From Mesorhizobium sp. ORS 3324 (GTDB taxonomy: Bacteria > Pseudomonadota > Alphaproteobacteria > Rhizobiales > Rhizobiaceae), in NCBI GenBank assembly GCA_000824825.2, contig LM655200.1, forward strand, positions 9,489 through 73,488: 64,000 nucleotides of DNA, read 5' to 3'. This document shows, piece by piece, positions 8,874 to 17,927 of this stretch. The position numbers were made by a program, and so were the translations under genes. The notes below the pieces were generated by a model. It saw only the letters and a program-made list of their open reading frames with translations. It was not told the origin of the DNA and ran no database searches. Numbering within the stretch: the stretch's first letter is position 1; the number at the start of each line of letters is the position of its first letter.

Positions 8874-9749
8874 TCAGCGGCGTTGATGCAAAGGGACGAC
8901 CTTGTTGTCCAGGCCGAGCAGCGCGTCGATCGAGAGCGGTTCTTCGTTGAAGATCGTGCCGGCGAGCGCCGGGCGAGCGAGATGGTATCCCTGCAGGAGG
9001 TCGACGCCGGCGTCCAGCGCTATGCGCAGATGCGTAGCCTGCTCGATGCCTTCAACCAGCACCTTGGCGCCGCGGTCATGCAGCATCGAGACCAGCGGCC
9101 GGAAGAATCGCTCGGCAGCGGCATGGCGGCAGAACTCGGCGAACCAGCCGCCGTCGATCTTGACGATATCGGGCGACAGCAGGCTGATCCGCTCCTCGGT
9201 CGAATGCCCGGTGCCGAAATCGTCGACGGCGATGCGAATGCCGTCACGTCTCATCTCGCGCACAAGGCTGGCCAGCACCTGATCGTCGGCCGCCCGTTCG
9301 GTGATCTCGCAGACCAGCATGGCCGGGTCGAGGCCGAAATCTCCGAGATGCCGGGTCATCAGCCGAATCTCGGCAAGCGCCCGCCCGAGGTGATCGTTGA
9401 TCAGAGGGTCGTAGTTGAAGAACAGCGAAAGTCCATCGACACCGATGTTGCGGTAGTTGCCGAGATGCAGCATCCGGCACATCGTCTCGACGAACAGCCG
9501 GTCCGACGCCGCAACGCTGTCGAAGAACACCTGCGGCGCAACGGGCGTCGCGACGTGGCGCGGCTCGATCAGCGCTTCGACGGCGACAGCCTTCAGCATC
9601 CTGCCCTGCGGCGCGAAGATCAGCTGATAGGCGCTCCACAGCCGGAACTCGCCATAGACGCCGAACTGGAGGCCGATCTCGTCGGCGAAGATCGCCTCGG
9701 CAACATTTCGCCGCCTTTCTGGACGCCGCCTGTCGGGCCATGGATTCAT
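8874..9749 (-). CDS. EAL domain protein (cyclic-di-GMP phosphodiesterase type)
   Basis: A cytoplasmic 291-residue protein made only of an EAL domain after a 30-residue arginine-rich tail. Most catalytic residues are visible: EAL at 58-60, N112, E148, DDFG at 176-179, K197 and D199, E233 and Q253. The usual EALxR reads EALIEP, so the arginine is lost, and the YQPI lead-in reads YQLI. It may still hydrolyse or may only bind cyclic-di-GMP. It overlaps the upstream EAL gene by four bases (ATGA) and is thus co-translated with it. Confidence 0.88.
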   Translation of the reverse strand: MNPWPDRRRPERRRNVAEAIFADEIGLQFGVYGEFRLWSAYQLIFAPQGRMLKAVAVEALIEPRHVATPVAPQVFFDSVAASDRLFVETMCRMLHLGNYRNIGVDGLSLFFNYDPLINDHLGRALAEIRLMTRHLGDFGLDPAMLVCEITERAADDQVLASLVREMRRDGIRIAVDDFGTGHSTEERISLLSPDIVKIDGGWFAEFCRHAAAERFFRPLVSMLHDRGAKVLVEGIEQATHLRIALDAGVDLLQGYHLARPALAGTIFNEEPLSIDALLGLDNKVVPLHQRR

Positions 9750-10678
9750 GGCTTCACCTTGCGCCCAAACGCCTTGGCCGGCCGCGCCGAAGGCACCGGA
9801 GCGGGACCGGCGGCAGCTGCGGCCTTGCGCTCCTCGGCCGCGGGCTTCTCCATGCTCTTGCCGAAGGCGCGAAAACTGATCGAGGCGAGTTCGGGTCGGG
9901 CGAGCACATAGCCTTGCACCATCGAGGCTCCCGATTTCTCGGCGAGCTCGAGCTGCCAGCCTTCCTCGATGCCCTCGAAAACCGTGCGGACGCCCTGGCT
10001 TTCGAAACTCGTCACCATCGCGGTCAGCAGCGCGAAGCCGGCCCCGGACTCCATGAGCTGCGTGATCCAGTGGGCGTCGAACTTGACGATGTCCGGCCTC
10101 AGTTCCTTGATGCGGTTGATGTCGGAATCGTCGGCGCCGTAATCGTCGACGGCGATGCGGAAGCCATTGGCTCTCAGCGCTTCGACGAAGCTGTAGAGCG
10201 TCTCCTGCGAGGCCGATTTCTGCTCGGTGACCTCGCAGACGATGCGGCGCGGATCGATGCCGGCTTCATGCAGCACCAGGCGCATGTCGCGCAGCGCCAT
10301 GTCTGCAATGGCGCGGTCGGTGAATACCGACGGATCGAAATTGATGAAGATGGACGCCTCTTGCGGCAGGCAGGCGCCGGCGTTGAGCAGATGCAGCGTC
10401 CTCGTCAGCCCCTCGATCTGCAGCCGTTCGCCCGCCGGACAGGTGCCGAAGAAGCTCGTCGGCGACTGCGGCTCGCCGTCGCGGAAAGGCCGGATCAACC
10501 CCTCGAAGGCGACAACCGAAAGCTTGCCATCGTTGAAGGCGAAGATCGGCTGGAAAGCGCTCTGCAGCGTATAAATGCCCCAGACACCGCTGGAGGTGCC
10601 GTCATCATGACGGATGATATGGGCAAGCCCGATGCTGCGCGACAAAGGTCCCTCGCTCCGCCAGGAAGCGGAATTCAA
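9746..10678 (-). CDS. EAL domain protein (cyclic-di-GMP phosphodiesterase type)
   Basis: A 310-residue soluble protein with one EAL domain at about 35-275 and an alanine- and proline-rich tail. The signature reads EGL (59-61) followed by IRP, N113, E149, DDYG at 178-181, K199 and D201. Active EAL enzymes with EGL and DDYG variants exist, so activity is possible. It is the first gene of a two-gene unit; the partner at 8874-9749 is a second EAL protein of similar size but different sequence, suggesting an old duplication. Confidence 0.88.
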   Translation of the reverse strand: MNSASWRSEGPLSRSIGLAHIIRHDDGTSSGVWGIYTLQSAFQPIFAFNDGKLSVVAFEGLIRPFRDGEPQSPTSFFGTCPAGERLQIEGLTRTLHLLNAGACLPQEASIFINFDPSVFTDRAIADMALRDMRLVLHEAGIDPRRIVCEVTEQKSASQETLYSFVEALRANGFRIAVDDYGADDSDINRIKELRPDIVKFDAHWITQLMESGAGFALLTAMVTSFESQGVRTVFEGIEEGWQLELAEKSGASMVQGYVLARPELASISFRAFGKSMEKPAAEERKAAAAAGPAPVPSARPAKAFGRKVKP

Positions 10679-10849
10679 GCTGCGATCCTGCCAGCCAAGG
10701 GTTTACCGCTCGTTGATGAATTTAAAGTTGCCGCTCACGCCGGCTTGACCTCTGGCTCATCCGACAATGCTTGCGCTTGCCGAAATGATGCGACATGAGA
10801 GGCGCCGCGGCCGCTCCTGGCCGCGCCATTCTGTTGGAGATGATCTGTC

Positions 10850-12052
10850 ATGGCCTTTCTTGCCGACGCCCTTTCCCGCGTGAAGCCTTCCGCGACCATC
10901 GCGGTGACGCAGAAAGCGCGCGAGCTGAAAAATGCCGGCCGTGACGTCATCGGCCTCGGCGCCGGCGAGCCGGATTTCGACACGCCCGACAACATCAAGA
11001 ATGCGGCGATCGAGGCGATCCGCCGCGGCGAGACCAAGTATCCGCCGGTTTCCGGCATCGCGCCGCTGCGCGAGGCGATCGCGAAGAAGTTCAAGCGCGA
11101 GAACAATCTCGACTACCGCCCGGAGCAGACCATCGTCGGCACCGGCGGCAAGCAGATCCTGTTCAACGCCTTCATGGCGACGCTGAACCCAGGCGATGAG
11201 GTCATCATCCCGCGCCCCTATTGGGTGAGCTACCCGGAAATGGTGGCGCTCTGCGGCGGCACCTCCGTCTTCGCCGACACCTCGATCGACAACGGCTTCA
11301 AGCTGACGCCTGAGGTGCTGGAAAAGGCGATCACGCCAAAGACCAAATGGCTGCTGATGAACTCGCCGTCCAATCCGTCGGGCGCCGCCTACACGGAGGC
11401 CGAGCTCCGGGCGCTGGCCGACGTCTTGCTCAAGCACCCGCATGTCTGGACGCTGACCGACGACATGTACGAGCACCTGACCTATGGCGACTTCGTCTTC
11501 AAGACCATCGCCGAGGTCGAGTCGAACCTGTACGACCGCACGCTGACCATGAACGGCGTATCGAAAGCCTATGCCATGACCGGCTGGCGCATCGGCTACG
11601 CCGCCGGCCCGGTGCCGCTGATCAAGGCGATGGACATGATCCAGGGCCAGCAGACCTCGGGTGCCTGCACCATCGCGCAATGGGCTTCCGTCGAGGCGCT
11701 CAACGGTCCGCAGGACTTCATCGCGAAGAACAAGGTGATCTTCCAGGGGCGGCGCGACCTTGTCGTGTCGATGCTCAACCAGGCGCGCGGCATCACCTGC
11801 CCGTCGCCGGAAGGCGCCTTCTATGTCTATCCGTCCTGCGCACAGCTGATCGGTAAGAAGACAAAGGCCGGCAAGGTCATCGACAGCGACGAGACCTTCT
11901 GCTCGGAGCTGCTCGACGCTGAGGGCGTTGCCGTGGTGTTCGGCTCGGCCTTCGGCCTCGGGCCGAATTTCCGCATCTCCTACGCGACGTCCGACGCGCT
12001 GCTGGAGGAAGCCTGCACCCGCATCCAGCGTTTTGCTGCCTCGCTGACCTGA
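10850..12052 (+). CDS. aatA: Aspartate aminotransferase (class I, PLP dependent)
   Basis: The 400-residue product has all the marks of a subgroup Ib aspartate aminotransferase: GAGEPDFDTPDNIK near the start, NSPSNPSGA, DDMYEHLTYGD and the pyridoxal-phosphate lysine in SKAYAMTGWRIGY. It interconverts aspartate and 2-oxoglutarate with oxaloacetate and glutamate. Some members of this subgroup also accept prephenate. It is transcribed alone and ends in a strong terminator at 12079. A GC-rich hairpin at about 10800-10826 lies just before the start. Confidence 0.95.
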   Translation: MAFLADALSRVKPSATIAVTQKARELKNAGRDVIGLGAGEPDFDTPDNIKNAAIEAIRRGETKYPPVSGIAPLREAIAKKFKRENNLDYRPEQTIVGTGGKQILFNAFMATLNPGDEVIIPRPYWVSYPEMVALCGGTSVFADTSIDNGFKLTPEVLEKAITPKTKWLLMNSPSNPSGAAYTEAELRALADVLLKHPHVWTLTDDMYEHLTYGDFVFKTIAEVESNLYDRTLTMNGVSKAYAMTGWRIGYAAGPVPLIKAMDMIQGQQTSGACTIAQWASVEALNGPQDFIAKNKVIFQGRRDLVVSMLNQARGITCPSPEGAFYVYPSCAQLIGKKTKAGKVIDSDETFCSELLDAEGVAVVFGSAFGLGPNFRISYATSDALLEEACTRIQRFAASLT

Positions 12053-12078
12053 ACGGCAACGCAGACAGCGACCGAGAA

Positions 12079-12105
12079 AAACCCGGCCTTCCGCCGGGTT
12101 TTGTT
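12079..12105 (+). terminator. Intrinsic terminator of aatA
   Basis: Stem AACCCGGC / GCCGGGTT with a five-base loop followed by TTTGTT, 27 bases after the aatA stop. Confidence 0.9.
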
Positions 12106-12113
12106 AACGGCGC

Positions 12114-12509
12114 TCAGTTGCCGTATTGCTCGCTGGAGACTGGCTCAAGCCACTCGGCATGGACGCCGTCGAGCGCCTCCTGCATGGCGATGTGGGTCAT
12201 TGCGGTTTCCCATCCGGCGCCATGCCAGTGCTTTTCGCCGGGCGCGAAGGAGATGACGTCGCCGGCTCTGATCACCTCGATCGGCCCGCCCCATGTCTGC
12301 GCAAGCCCGGCCCCTGACGTGACGTAGAGCGTCTGGCCGAGCGGGTGCGTATGCCAATGGGTGCGGGCGCCGGGTTCGAAGCTCACCAACGTCGCCCTGA
12401 GCCGCGCCGGCGCCTCCTTCTCGATGATCGGCGTCTGCAGCACCTTGCCGGTGAAATATTTCTCCGGCGCGGTGATCGTCGGCACGCTGCCGCACGCAAT
12501 GATCTTCAT
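12114..12509 (-). CDS. Cupin domain protein
   Basis: A single-cupin protein of 131 residues. Cupin motif 1 is visible as GARTHWHTHPLGQTLYVTSG (two metal-binding histidines, glutamine and tyrosine) and motif 2 as GDVISFAPGEKHWHGA. Such small cupins bind a divalent metal and act as lyases, isomerases or tautomerases; the exact reaction cannot be read here. The gene is convergent with aatA. Its length and order are close to proteins annotated as carboxymuconolactone-type or (R)-mandelonitrile-lyase-like cupins. Confidence 0.88.
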   Translation of the reverse strand: MKIIACGSVPTITAPEKYFTGKVLQTPIIEKEAPARLRATLVSFEPGARTHWHTHPLGQTLYVTSGAGLAQTWGGPIEVIRAGDVISFAPGEKHWHGAGWETAMTHIAMQEALDGVHAEWLEPVSSEQYGN

Positions 12510-12808
12510 CGTTCAATCCTCGATGCTTGACGAACCGGCAAACCAAGAGCGCGGTATCTCGCGATGCAGTGTCGTCCCGATACCGGGCGGGCGCAACCGG
12601 CCGCAAGCGGCGACGGCATCGAGCATGCTTCGGGACCGCCGCGGGTCATTCTGTTTGCAATTTCAAATACTGTCATAAATCGCTGCTTTTTAACCATAAA
12701 ACCGAGGCACCCGTCAAAGCGTCGGAGAATGGAGCGAGGCGGTCGCGATGCTCAATGTCTTTTTAACGGCTGAACTCTAGCCATGGCCCGTGCTGTGGGG
12801 GCGCGGAC

Positions 12809-14338
12809 ATGAGCATCTTGGCGACAATCAAGGATCATAGCGGCAGGATCTACCGCGGCATCCAGGCGCTGCTTGTGGCGAGCATCGCCGCCACGGCAAT
12901 CGCCGCCTTTGGCCAGGCGGGGAACGCCTCACGTGTCGCGGCCCTCGCCCTGTCGGTGGCATCGACCAGCCTGGCGCTCCTGGTGCTGATGTATATGCGC
13001 TCGAACGTCGTCCAGCGCCTGCAGTCGGCGGCGGCGGCCGAAGCAGAGAAGCACCGCTTCCTCGCCATCGACGCAATGACCGGCGCCATGACCCGGCGCT
13101 ATTTCCTCGAAGCGTTGAGTGACAGGCTGGGCACCTTGCGCAACCGTCGGCAGGCGAGTCTGCTTTTGATCGACCTCGACCATTTCAAGCAGCTGAACGA
13201 CACCTTCGGCCATCAGTTCGGCGACCTGGCGCTGGCCTATCTGGTCAAGGAAACGGAGCGCATCTTTGCCGACGGCATTATCGGGCGGCTGGGCGGTGAC
13301 GAGTTCGGCGTCATCGTCCCGCATGGCGATGCGGCTGCGATCAACAAGGATGTGCGCCGGCTGCTCGAGGCGATGCGGGCCGGAAAGCGGCATGAAGGCA
13401 AGATCATTCCGCTGTCGATCTCGGTTGGGGTGGCGCTTGCGCCGCTGCACGCCTCCAACCCGACGGAGCTGATGTTGCTTGCCGACCTCGCGCTCTACGA
13501 AAGCAAGGCGGCAGGCCGGGGCCGTGTCACCGTCTTCGACGAGGAGATGCTCTCGGACAAGCGCTATCGCCGGCTTGTGGAACGCGAGCTGCGCGCCGCT
13601 ATCTATCTCGGCGAGTTGGAGCTCCACTATCAGCCGATCGTCGCCGCCGAGGGTTCCATCGGTGCGCTCGAGGGATTGATCCGCTGGCGCCATCCGGTGC
13701 GCGGCCTGATCTCGCCGGCCGAGTTCATCCCGATCGCCGAGCGCTCGACCCTCATTGACATGATCGGCGAGTGGGTCTTCAAGCGCGCCTGCGCCGATGT
13801 CGGTCATTTTCCGGGGCGCCGCATCTCGATCAACGTCTCCGGCGAGCAGTTGAAGCGCGACGAGATCGTGACGATGTGCGAGCGCGTCCTGCGCGAGACC
13901 GGCAGGTCGGCGTCCGAATTCATCATCGAGATCACCGAAACGGTCGCGACCGCGGCGACGCCGGAAATCCTCAGGCGCTTGGAAGCGTTGCGCGGTCTTG
14001 GCTTCCACATCGCGCTCGACGATTTCGGCACCGGTCATTGCGGCTTCAACTATTTGAAGACGCTGCCCATCGACAGCGTCAAGATCGACCGCTCCTATAT
14101 ACGCAGCCTGGCCCACGACCAGGTGGCGCAGATTTTTGTGTCCGCGCTCGCTCAGATCGCGCGCATCCAGGACATCACCATCGTCGCCGAAGGCGTGGAA
14201 ACTGCAGAGGAATTCACTCTTGCCCGCACGGCCGGCTGCAGCCGCTTCCAGGGTTATTTCTTCGGCAAGCCGGCGCCGCGCGACAAGGCGAGCGGGCTCT
14301 GCGCCGCCGACAGCCGGCCGCTCGCGCTCAGCGCCTGA
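12809..14338 (+). CDS. GGDEF-EAL membrane protein (cyclic-di-GMP turnover)
   Basis: The 509-residue product starts with two membrane helices (about 20-36 and 43-63) and little periplasmic sequence. The GGDEF domain follows with an intact active site RLGGDEFG (162-166) but no RxxD inhibitory site just before it. The EAL domain starts at about 260, with YQPIV, EGL (288-290), IRWRHP and DDFGTGHCGFNYLK. Both synthesis and breakdown of cyclic-di-GMP are thus possible. It is read away from the cupin gene and lies 2 kb from the two EAL genes. Confidence 0.93.
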   Translation: MSILATIKDHSGRIYRGIQALLVASIAATAIAAFGQAGNASRVAALALSVASTSLALLVLMYMRSNVVQRLQSAAAAEAEKHRFLAIDAMTGAMTRRYFLEALSDRLGTLRNRRQASLLLIDLDHFKQLNDTFGHQFGDLALAYLVKETERIFADGIIGRLGGDEFGVIVPHGDAAAINKDVRRLLEAMRAGKRHEGKIIPLSISVGVALAPLHASNPTELMLLADLALYESKAAGRGRVTVFDEEMLSDKRYRRLVERELRAAIYLGELELHYQPIVAAEGSIGALEGLIRWRHPVRGLISPAEFIPIAERSTLIDMIGEWVFKRACADVGHFPGRRISINVSGEQLKRDEIVTMCERVLRETGRSASEFIIEITETVATAATPEILRRLEALRGLGFHIALDDFGTGHCGFNYLKTLPIDSVKIDRSYIRSLAHDQVAQIFVSALAQIARIQDITIVAEGVETAEEFTLARTAGCSRFQGYFFGKPAPRDKASGLCAADSRPLALSA

Positions 14339-14522
14339 CAGCCGAGTGCCTGGCAAACCGGGCGCCTGATTAAACCGAAGCCGGCGCATTTCCTATTTTC
14401 CTTGCCCTCTCCGCGAACCCGTGTGACGATGGCCTTGGGCAGGTGGTGAGCAACAACCCCGCCCGCGACGGTCGAACAGGCCGGCCGCCGCTCCCAGGGA
14501 AACGCCTGAGTGGAGGTCAGCC

Positions 14523-16574
14523 ATGGGTAATCGCGCCGGAGGACGACGCACGGGACCGAAATGCATCGCCATAGTCGGTCCCTTCGCAAGCGGTAAGACG
14601 ACACTTCTCGAAGCAATCCTCGCCCGCACGGGCGCCATTCCCCGCCAGAATCCCGTTTCATCGGGCAACACAGTTTCCGATCATTCGCCAGAAGCCCGTG
14701 CCCACGCCATGAGCGTCGAGGCGACCTTTGCCACCACGGAATTCATGGGCGAGCAGTTCACCTTCGTCGATTGCCCCGGCTCCATCGAATTCGCCTTCGA
14801 GGCCGAGCCGGTGCTTGCCGCCTGCGATGTCGCAGTGGTCGTGGCCGAAGCGGACGAAAAGAAGATTCCCGCGCTCCAGCTCATCATGCGCAAGCTCGAC
14901 GACCTCGGCGTGCCGCGCATTCTGTTCCTCAACAAGGTGGACAAGGCGATCGCCGGCGTGCGCGAGACGCTGAAGATGCTGCAGCCGGCTAGCTCGGTGC
15001 CGCTGCTGCTGCGCCAGATTCCGCTGCGCAAGGACGGCGTCGTCATCGGCTCGATCGATCTCGCGCTGGAGCGCGCCTACGTCTACCGCGAATACGCCGA
15101 AAGCCAGGTCGCCGAGATTCCGAACGACGACAAGGCGCGCGAGCTCGAAGCCCGCTTCTCGATGCTGGAGGCGCTCGCCGACCATGACGACCAGCTGATG
15201 GAACAACTGCTCGAGGAGATCGAGCCCCCGAAGGATGCGATCTTCGACGACCTTGCCGCCGATCTTCGCGCCGGCACGGTGACGCCGGTGCTGATCGGCA
15301 CCGCCGAGAAGGGCAATGGCGTGTTGCGCCTGTTGAAGGCCATCCGCCACGACGCGCCGGACGTCGAGGCGACCCGCAAGCGCCTTGGCGCGCCCGACGG
15401 CAACCAGACAGTCGTGCAGGTGATGAAGACCATCCATACCGCACATGGCGGCAAGCTGTCGGTATCGCGGGTGCTTTCCGGCCAGCTGGCCGACGCGGCC
15501 GAGCTCTTCCTTTCCAACGGCGAAACGACAAAGGTCTCCGGCATCTATCAGATGCTGGGCAAGGACCAGTCGAAGCTGTCATCGGCCAAGGCGGGCGACA
15601 CCGTGGCGCTCGGCAAGCTCGACAACGTCAAGACCGGCCAGACGCTGAGTTCGGCCAAGGGCGGCATCAAGCCGCTGATTGCGCTCGAGCCGCCGCAGCC
15701 GGTATTCGCCTTCGCCTTGCGCCCCAAGGAACGCAAGGACGAAGTCAAGATGTCGGCGGCGATCCAGAGACTTGCCGAGGAGGATCCCTCGCTCAGCCTG
15801 CATCACAACCAGGACTCCGCCGAGACCGTACTGTCGGGGCACGGCGAAATGCACCTGCGCGTTGTGCGCGAGCGCCTCGAAGGCAAGAACCAGATCCCCA
15901 TCGAAGGCCACTCGCCGGCGGTGCCCTATCGCGAGACCATCCGCAAATCCGCGCAGCAGCGCGGCCGCCACAAGAAACAGTCCGGCGGCCACGGCCAGTT
16001 CGGCGACGTGGTGATCGAGATCAAGCCGCTGCCGCGCGGCACGGGCTTCCAGTTCACCGACACCATCACCGGCGGCGTCGTGCCCAAGACCTACATCCAG
16101 TCGGTGGAGGCGGGCATCCGCGACTATCTGAAGTCCGGTCCGCTAGGCTTCCCGGTGGTCGATGTCGCCGTCAACCTGTCGGACGGCTCCTACCATGCGG
16201 TCGACTCCTCCGACATGGCCTTCCAGATGGCGGCCAAGCTGGCGATGAAGGAAGGCATGGCCGCCTGCTCGCCCGTTCTGCTGGAGCCGATCATGAAGGT
16301 CGAGATCGTCACGCCCTCCGATGCGACCTCGAAGATCATCGCGCTGATCCCGCAGCGCCGCGGTCAGATCCTCGGCTATGACGCACGGCCCGACTGGCCG
16401 GGCTGGGACGTGGTCGAGGCGACGATGCCGCAGGCCGAGATCGGCAACCTCATCATCGAGTTGCGCTCGGCGACGGCGGGCGTCGCTAGCTACAAGGCCG
16501 CCTTCGACCATATGGCCGAGTTGACCGGCCGCCTGGCAGACGAGGCGATGAATGCCAACGGCAAGGCTGCCTGA
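14523..16574 (+). CDS. Elongation factor G-like GTPase (non-canonical)
   Basis: A 683-residue protein with the five-domain layout of EF-G. G1 reads GPFASGKTT (19-27) and G4 reads NKVD (137-140), so nucleotide binding is likely. The switch II motif, normally DTPGH, reads DCPGS (83-87): the histidine that triggers GTP hydrolysis is replaced by serine, and switch I is not recognisable. Domain IV (GRHKKQSGGHGQFGDV) and domain V are present. It is one of the EF-G paralogues found in many bacteria beside the true fusA, and its task is unsettled. A good Shine-Dalgarno sequence (GGAGGTCAGCC) precedes the ATG. Confidence 0.9.
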   Translation: MGNRAGGRRTGPKCIAIVGPFASGKTTLLEAILARTGAIPRQNPVSSGNTVSDHSPEARAHAMSVEATFATTEFMGEQFTFVDCPGSIEFAFEAEPVLAACDVAVVVAEADEKKIPALQLIMRKLDDLGVPRILFLNKVDKAIAGVRETLKMLQPASSVPLLLRQIPLRKDGVVIGSIDLALERAYVYREYAESQVAEIPNDDKARELEARFSMLEALADHDDQLMEQLLEEIEPPKDAIFDDLAADLRAGTVTPVLIGTAEKGNGVLRLLKAIRHDAPDVEATRKRLGAPDGNQTVVQVMKTIHTAHGGKLSVSRVLSGQLADAAELFLSNGETTKVSGIYQMLGKDQSKLSSAKAGDTVALGKLDNVKTGQTLSSAKGGIKPLIALEPPQPVFAFALRPKERKDEVKMSAAIQRLAEEDPSLSLHHNQDSAETVLSGHGEMHLRVVRERLEGKNQIPIEGHSPAVPYRETIRKSAQQRGRHKKQSGGHGQFGDVVIEIKPLPRGTGFQFTDTITGGVVPKTYIQSVEAGIRDYLKSGPLGFPVVDVAVNLSDGSYHAVDSSDMAFQMAAKLAMKEGMAACSPVLLEPIMKVEIVTPSDATSKIIALIPQRRGQILGYDARPDWPGWDVVEATMPQAEIGNLIIELRSATAGVASYKAAFDHMAELTGRLADEAMNANGKAA

Positions 16575-16594
16575 CTGATTTTTGGGAAGACACG

Positions 16595-16628
16595 AAAACG
16601 GCGCCCGGATCACCCGGACGCCGTTTTT
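16595..16628 (+). terminator. Intrinsic terminator of the EF-G-like gene
   Basis: Nine-base-pair stem AAAACGGCG / CGCCGTTTT with an internal CCGG self-pair, followed by a T tract, 21 bases after the stop codon. Confidence 0.88.
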
Positions 16629-16788
16629 ATTGCGGACCGTCTTCCTGGGAGGCAACGGCAGGTCCGCCGCATCAGGAAAAATGGTTCGGACGCGGTAGCT
16701 GCCTGAGCCCGGCCTGCCCGAGTGATGCCCCCATCTCCCGGACCGGCCAACCGCGTCCTATGATCCACTTAATCGATAGAGTGCGTCT

Positions 16789-16817
16789 GTGACATGTTAC
16801 CCGATGTTACATGTCAC
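16789..16817. promoter_or_regulatory. Operator-like palindrome with TGTTAC repeats
   Basis: A perfect nine-base inverted repeat GTGACATGT / ACATGTCAC with an 11-base spacer. TGTTAC occurs at 16795, 16805 and again at 16819. It lies in a gene-free stretch of over 600 bases between the EF-G terminator and the next protein gene. It looks like a binding site for a dimeric regulator, but no target promoter is clear. Confidence 0.4.
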
Positions 16818-16868
16818 TGTTACGCGGCTTGCCTGCACGCATTTCCGGCATGGCGTGATCTCTGCCCA

Positions 16869-16988
16869 ACAAAAAAGCCGGATCAATAAAGATCCGGCTG
16901 AGTTTGATTGGAAGTGCCGATTAGGGCTAACCTCCAGAGGGGAACACTCGAGGGCGCTAATGGGAGGAGAACGCGCCCTGGAGATGAA
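16869..16988 (-). ncRNA. Candidate small RNA with anti-Shine-Dalgarno loop
   Basis: Read on the minus strand this has every part of a trans-acting small RNA of about 120 nt. A TATATA box at 16990-16995 with TTGTTT about 18 bases further up can serve as promoter. The first hairpin has stem AGGGCGC / GCGCCCT and a loop containing CUCCUCCC, which is complementary to ribosome binding sites; an outer CUCCAG / CUGGAG helix encloses it. The RNA ends in a perfect terminator, AGCCGGATC / GATCCGGCT followed by TTTTTT (16871-16899). Loops with CUCCUCCC are typical of the alphaproteobacterial alpha-r8 and alpha-r14 small RNAs. Family membership is inference. Confidence 0.72.
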
Positions 16989-17240
16989 CTATATATGTGC
17001 TCATCATGCCCAAGAAACAAGCATCTATTTTGCAACACACGCATGCAAAAAGACGCAGGCTGTGGTCCAACCCATGCCGGGAGCCGATAGGACCAGAAAA
17101 ATCGCCGATTCACGAGACTTTCCAAGCCGAAAGCGATTGCTGATAGGCAAATTTCAGCCGATTCTGTTCCCGGAAATACGTGAAATCAAAATGATGCGGA
17201 TTCGGGCAGGTCGCGTTTATTTTTGCGGCAGGAGGCTCCG

Positions 17241-17738
17241 ATGCGGACTTTTCAGGCAATCGCCGGCAGCGCGCTGTTTCTTGTTGCGGCACCTGGCGTC
17301 GTCGCAGGTCTGATGCCCTGGCTTTTGACCGACCATTATCGCATGCCGCTGTCCGCGGTGGCGGGCTTCGTGCCATTGGGCTCGATCCTGGTGATCGTGG
17401 CGGCAGGGATCCTGCTTCATGCCTTCGCCGGCTTTGCGCTCGAAGGCCTGGGGACGCCCGCTCCCGTAGCGCCGACCGAGAGATTGGTCGTTGGCGGGAT
17501 TTACCGCCATGTGCGCAACCCGATGTATATCGCCGTGCTGTCGATCATCCTTGGCCAGGCGCTCATCTTTTCGAGCTCGGCGGTGTTCGTCTACGGCCTG
17601 ATCGCCGCGGCGGCGATGATCTCCTTCGTCAAGGTCTACGAAGAGCCGACGCTCGCCAGCCGCTACGGCGAAGAATACGAGGTCTACCGCCGCGCCGTGC
17701 CCGGCTGGCTGCCGCGCATTACGCCGTGGCGTGGATGA
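17241..17738 (+). CDS. Isoprenylcysteine methyltransferase-like membrane protein
   Basis: A 165-residue integral membrane protein with about four hydrophobic segments. The C-terminal half has the PEMT/ICMT signature: VVGGIYRHVRNPMYIAVL and later EEPTLASRYGEEYEVYRRAVPGWLPR, which binds S-adenosylmethionine in this family. It probably methylates a lipid or small thiol, but the substrate in bacteria is generally unknown. The ATG at 17241 is chosen because AGGAGG sits six bases before it; an in-frame start lies six codons upstream. Single gene, convergent with lsrB. Confidence 0.87.
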   Translation: MRTFQAIAGSALFLVAAPGVVAGLMPWLLTDHYRMPLSAVAGFVPLGSILVIVAAGILLHAFAGFALEGLGTPAPVAPTERLVVGGIYRHVRNPMYIAVLSIILGQALIFSSSAVFVYGLIAAAAMISFVKVYEEPTLASRYGEEYEVYRRAVPGWLPRITPWRG

Positions 17739-17864
17739 TCCGCGCTAAGGGTGCGCAGGCAGGCCTCGCCTGAAATATCGATGCACCTGACCTGGTTCCC
17801 CAGCACGGGATTTGACCGGTCGGCGGCGTTTTGCGTTGGCAAGTTGCATGCGTTGACGATTGGT

Positions 17865-17901
17865 TGAAGCCTCCGCGACGTTACGAGGTTGGGAGGCTTC
17901 A
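17865..17901. terminator. Hairpin between convergent genes
   Basis: Perfect ten-base inverted repeat TGAAGCCTCC / GGAGGCTTCA with a 17-base loop, placed between the ends of the methyltransferase-like gene and lsrB. It has no T tract on either strand, so it may protect 3' ends rather than terminate by itself. Confidence 0.5.
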
Positions 17902-17927
17902 GCCATCCCCAGCGTCTGCGCCGACTT

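Noticed and set aside
16789..17313. Plus-strand frame of 174 codons across the small RNA region
   Set aside because: No family likeness, no ribosome site, and it covers the terminator and hairpins of the RNA candidate on the other strand.
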